DNA from: Tanypteryx hageni
Lineage: Eukaryota > Arthropoda > Insecta > Odonata > Petaluridae
Assembly (NCBI GenBank): GCA_028673005.1
Contig: CM054115.1
Coordinates: 108,888,672-108,952,671, forward strand
DNA length: 64,000 nucleotides
Direction: 5' to 3'
The position numbers and the translations under genes are program-made. Numbering within the stretch: position 1 is the first letter of the stretch; the number at the start of each line of letters is the position of its first letter. The notes under the pieces are model-generated. The model was not told where the DNA came from, did no database searches, and saw only the letters and a program-made list of their open reading frames with translations. This document shows positions 61,951 to 64,000 of this stretch, piece after piece.

Positions 61951-62116
61951 GTCTCGTCCGTCCGTCCTTTCATTTCCTAGACCGCTGGACGGATTTTAAT
62001 TAAATTACCTGGAGGGATCGTTATTAAAGGTTGTCGCCCAATTGTGATTTTGAACTGAATCCGTCAATTAGAACTTCCACTTTACATTAATAAAATTATA
62101 CTCGTATGTCGTTAAA
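61951..62116. other. Sequence with a CGTCCGTCCGTCC tract
   Basis: CGTCTCGTCCGTCCGTCC (about 61951-61968) precedes repeat Q. Nothing else assigned. Confidence 0.35.
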
Positions 62117-62513
62117 TGGCATCCGTCAAGCAAAAATTCAACACCACAAATTTTTCTCCCTAGCTTTTACGATATATGATCTGTAAGGTATAGATTAAAA
62201 AAATTATTCGGATATAGGATTTCATTTACCGCAAAGTAGTCCGTGAGACCACATAATTACGAGTTATAGTTTTGGAGATAAAAATTCGAGAAAATCCTGA
62301 GCAAAACATCGCATATTTTGTTTACATCGACCGCTAACACGGTTCTTTCGGTAAGCAAAAATTAAGTACCATATTTTTTTATCCTAGCTCTTATATGACC
62401 TGTAAGCTATATATTTAAAAAATATTCAGATAGAGGACAACATTTGCCACAAAACAGTCAGCGAGACCGCATAATTACGACTTCAAGGAATAACTTTGAA
62501 ACAGAAAAAATTC
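62117..62513 (+). repeat. Repeat Q, two tandem units (copy 2), ending at a tRNA-like sequence
   Basis: Units start at about 62160 and 62385 with CTAGCT, TATATGA-CTGTAAG and end GAGACC-CATAATTACGA. The second contains ATAGAGGACAACATTTGCC, almost as in 37545. The unit runs directly into the tRNA-like sequence, which suggests they form one retroposon. Confidence 0.58.
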
Positions 62514-62584
62514 TGCTATGACCGGGAATCGAACCCGGGTCTTCCACTTGCCGGGCGGATATTCTACCAGTGAAATACCTTAGC
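62514..62584 (-). tRNA. tRNA-Gly-like pseudogene or SINE head
   Basis: 71 bases fold as a full cloverleaf: acceptor GCTAAGG / TCATAGC (one A-A mismatch, one G-T), D arm with ACTGGTAGAAT, anticodon stem TCCGC / GTGGA, T arm CCGGG-TTCGATT-CCCGG, discriminator A. It lines up base for base with eukaryotic tRNA-Gly outside the anticodon arm. The loop CCGGCAA has C at position 33 instead of U and anticodon GGC, so it is probably not a working tRNA. Confidence 0.55.
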
Positions 62585-63002
62585 AGATAATCTTTCCTGT
62601 TTCTGAAGGATTCCGATCCTTCAACAATTTTTGGTGGGAAAAGAAAATTGAATTATTTTGTCGGCATTCTCATATATTCCTATATAGCCTTCAAAATACT
62701 AGAAAGAATTAGAAACAAGTGGAGGGTTATCTATGAACATGGATAGAATTAACCTTTTTTATTTTTCATGTCACCACATATTCAGTCAATAGAGCCTCGT
62801 TTGCTTTATAACGAGGGGTACCACGAGGAGGTGAGGTTAGCGTTAAAATTAGAGAGGCTTAATAGCTAAGTTAGCGTTGTTCTACATAAACATATATTTT
62901 ACATAAACATATACTTTTTTGGATAATTCATACTTCCAAATGGCAATTAAGTTTAAAACTCAATCAATGTTTTATTTAAAAATCTGATGTTGCGACCACA
63001 TG
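62585..63002. other. No gene seen
   Basis: AT-rich, nothing recognised. Confidence 0.4.
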
Positions 63003-63323
63003 ACTTTCTCCATGCCTGTAATATTTCAAAAATCACAAATAGGTTTAATGATAATAAATATTTTAAGGAATTGTAAGAAAATTTCAGACTTTACAAAGAA
63101 CATAAATAGACTAATACCATAGCTTTCTGATATTGTAAAAACTGATTAATAGTTTTTGAGATAGAATACCCACAATATTCCGGTCGCAGACGCACGGACA
63201 AACACAGACACACCCAAAGACATTATCGAGAAAATAGTCAAAACATGCATATCCGTTGAAATCTCGAATTCGATTTTTTTCATGAAAACAATACTTTGTC
63301 TATGCTTCGTATATGGAGAAAGT
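63003..63323. repeat. Dispersed repeat P, copy 4 (inverted, short)
   Basis: Bounded by ACTTTCTCCAT (63003-63013) and ATGGAGAAAGT (63313-63323), an exact 11-bp TIR. The minus strand reads GTTTTCATGAAAAAAATCG, TTTCAACGGATATGCATG and TTTCTCGATAATGTC as in copies 2 and 3. The hairpin region is deleted. Confidence 0.7.
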
Positions 63324-63832
63324 AAAATCTGAACGTTTACCTATCTGCCTCTATAAATTTACAAAACATAAACTTTTCATAATATAATAATATTCGAATA
63401 AAGTAAAAGAATGAATTTTCTATTTTCCTTTCTAGGCTGGTTACCAAAGGAAACATAGCCTTATGAAATGGTCCTGTCTGTGTGTGTAGGTGTGCGTGTC
63501 CCCTTAGGGTGGTTTTTATTTACTCTTGATGAAAATTGTTTCTCAATTATTTTGTCGGGGCACTCCCCAGAACGGTTCCAATTAATTCCAAACTAATCCC
63601 TGCAAAGTTTGGACTCGATCGGATAACGGGAAAACGTGCCCTGGACTTTTGTTTTCGTAAATTTCAAGAAATTCGGATATTTTAGAAAACTCCTTAAGGT
63701 TGTAATATGATTTTTAATGAAGAAAAATCAAAATTTAATCATAAACAGGTCGTCTATTCGTCGCGGTTGATAGCATTTACGTTAAGAAAGAGCAGACATT
63801 CTTTAAAAAACAATTCAAAACATCCGAATTAA
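63324..63832. other. No gene seen
   Basis: AT-rich. Nothing recognised before the open frame at the right edge. Confidence 0.4.
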
Positions 63833-64000
63833 AAAGTTGTCGTGCATTGGGATGGAAAACTGCTTCCGGCTGTAACAGGTATTGTCGATAGATTTCCCGT
63901 AATCGTTACAAGCGGAGATATTGAACAAATCCTCGGAGTACCAGCGTTACAAGCCGGAACGAGAAAAGAACAGGCTTGTGCTGTTTACGAAACTCTTGCT
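63833..64000 (+). CDS. Partial ORF running off the window, probably transposon-derived
   Basis: 56 codons without a stop after an in-frame TAA at 63830: KVVVHWDGKLLPAVTG, IVDRFPVIVTSGDIEQILGV and KEQACAVYETLA. The wording HWDGKLLP...DR-P-V-V-S...QLLGVP is one I associate with uncharacterised repetitive proteins of arthropods; I cannot name the superfamily. No start codon is visible; the true start may lie upstream in another frame or exon. Confidence 0.45.

Noticed and set aside
62514..62584. Functional tRNA-Ala (anticodon GGC) or tRNA-Gly
   Set aside because: C at position 33, an acceptor mismatch and fusion to a dispersed repeat argue for a tRNA-derived pseudogene; kept only as tRNA-like.

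Overview
The window looks like AT-rich, intron- and transposon-laden animal DNA, most likely from an arthropod. The best evidence is one spliced minus-strand gene for a secreted Kunitz plus laminin-G protein of the neurexin superfamily (axotactin-like), set in a dense mix of pogo/Tigger, mariner-like, hAT, LINE, Penelope and tRNA-derived elements. Bacterial features (operons, ribosome binding sites, CRISPR, IS elements) are absent. The species cannot be named from the sequence.

The host gene runs right to left, from a start codon at 47259 (just inside an exon that begins at an acceptor at 47271) to at least 4604, where it leaves an unfinished laminin-G domain; the remaining 3' exons should lie to the left of the window. 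Ten coding exons were placed by reading frame, GT/AG borders and matching phase: 47163-47259 (signal peptide), 43397-43570 (one complete Kunitz domain), 36375-36663, 30180-30364, 29620-29790 and 28978-29146 (linker and laminin-G 1), 20402-20508 and 7618-7951 (laminin-G 2), 6289-6593 (end of laminin-G 2, start of laminin-G 3) and 4604-4711 (laminin-G 3). Phases agree everywhere except between 28978 and 20508, so at least one short linker exon there was not found.

Almost everything else is intronic or upstream repeat DNA. From left to right: a pogo-like element (567-2244); a mariner-like element nested in another TIR element (2369-4495); a TIR MITE and a hAT MITE (5512-6922); a jockey/CR1-like LINE split by two younger MITEs (8798-11545); a broken APE-endonuclease LINE (11703-14780); two R4/Dong-like LINE copies in an AAT microsatellite (16577-18463); a second mariner-like element; a B-box repeat with a MITE inside it (21485-22572); a Penelope-like element (23420-24660); pogo/Tigger elements (25923-28130); degenerate tandem repeats (31200-32370); hAT and fold-back elements (32961-35292); a tRNA-derived SINE (35824-36073); and more hAT, B-box and TIR repeats up to the first coding exon.

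Upstream of the gene (47.3-64 kb) no host exon was recognised. It holds GA-rich repeats, a Helitron-like 3' terminus (48771-48800), SINE and LINE fragments including a SINE inserted in a LINE with a 7-bp target duplication, a GA minisatellite (about 55980-56530), a near-perfect palindrome (57783-57817), a tRNA-Gly-like pseudogene (62514-62584) and an open frame running off the right edge (63833-64000).

I found no convincing new multi-gene system. The observations most worth a second look are the symmetric Kunitz exon with two frame-preserving donors, several repeat families with unusual internal structure (ATTCGTCGC subterminal repeats, the GTGCAC-centred fold-back element, conserved hairpins), and precise nested insertions that give a relative age order.
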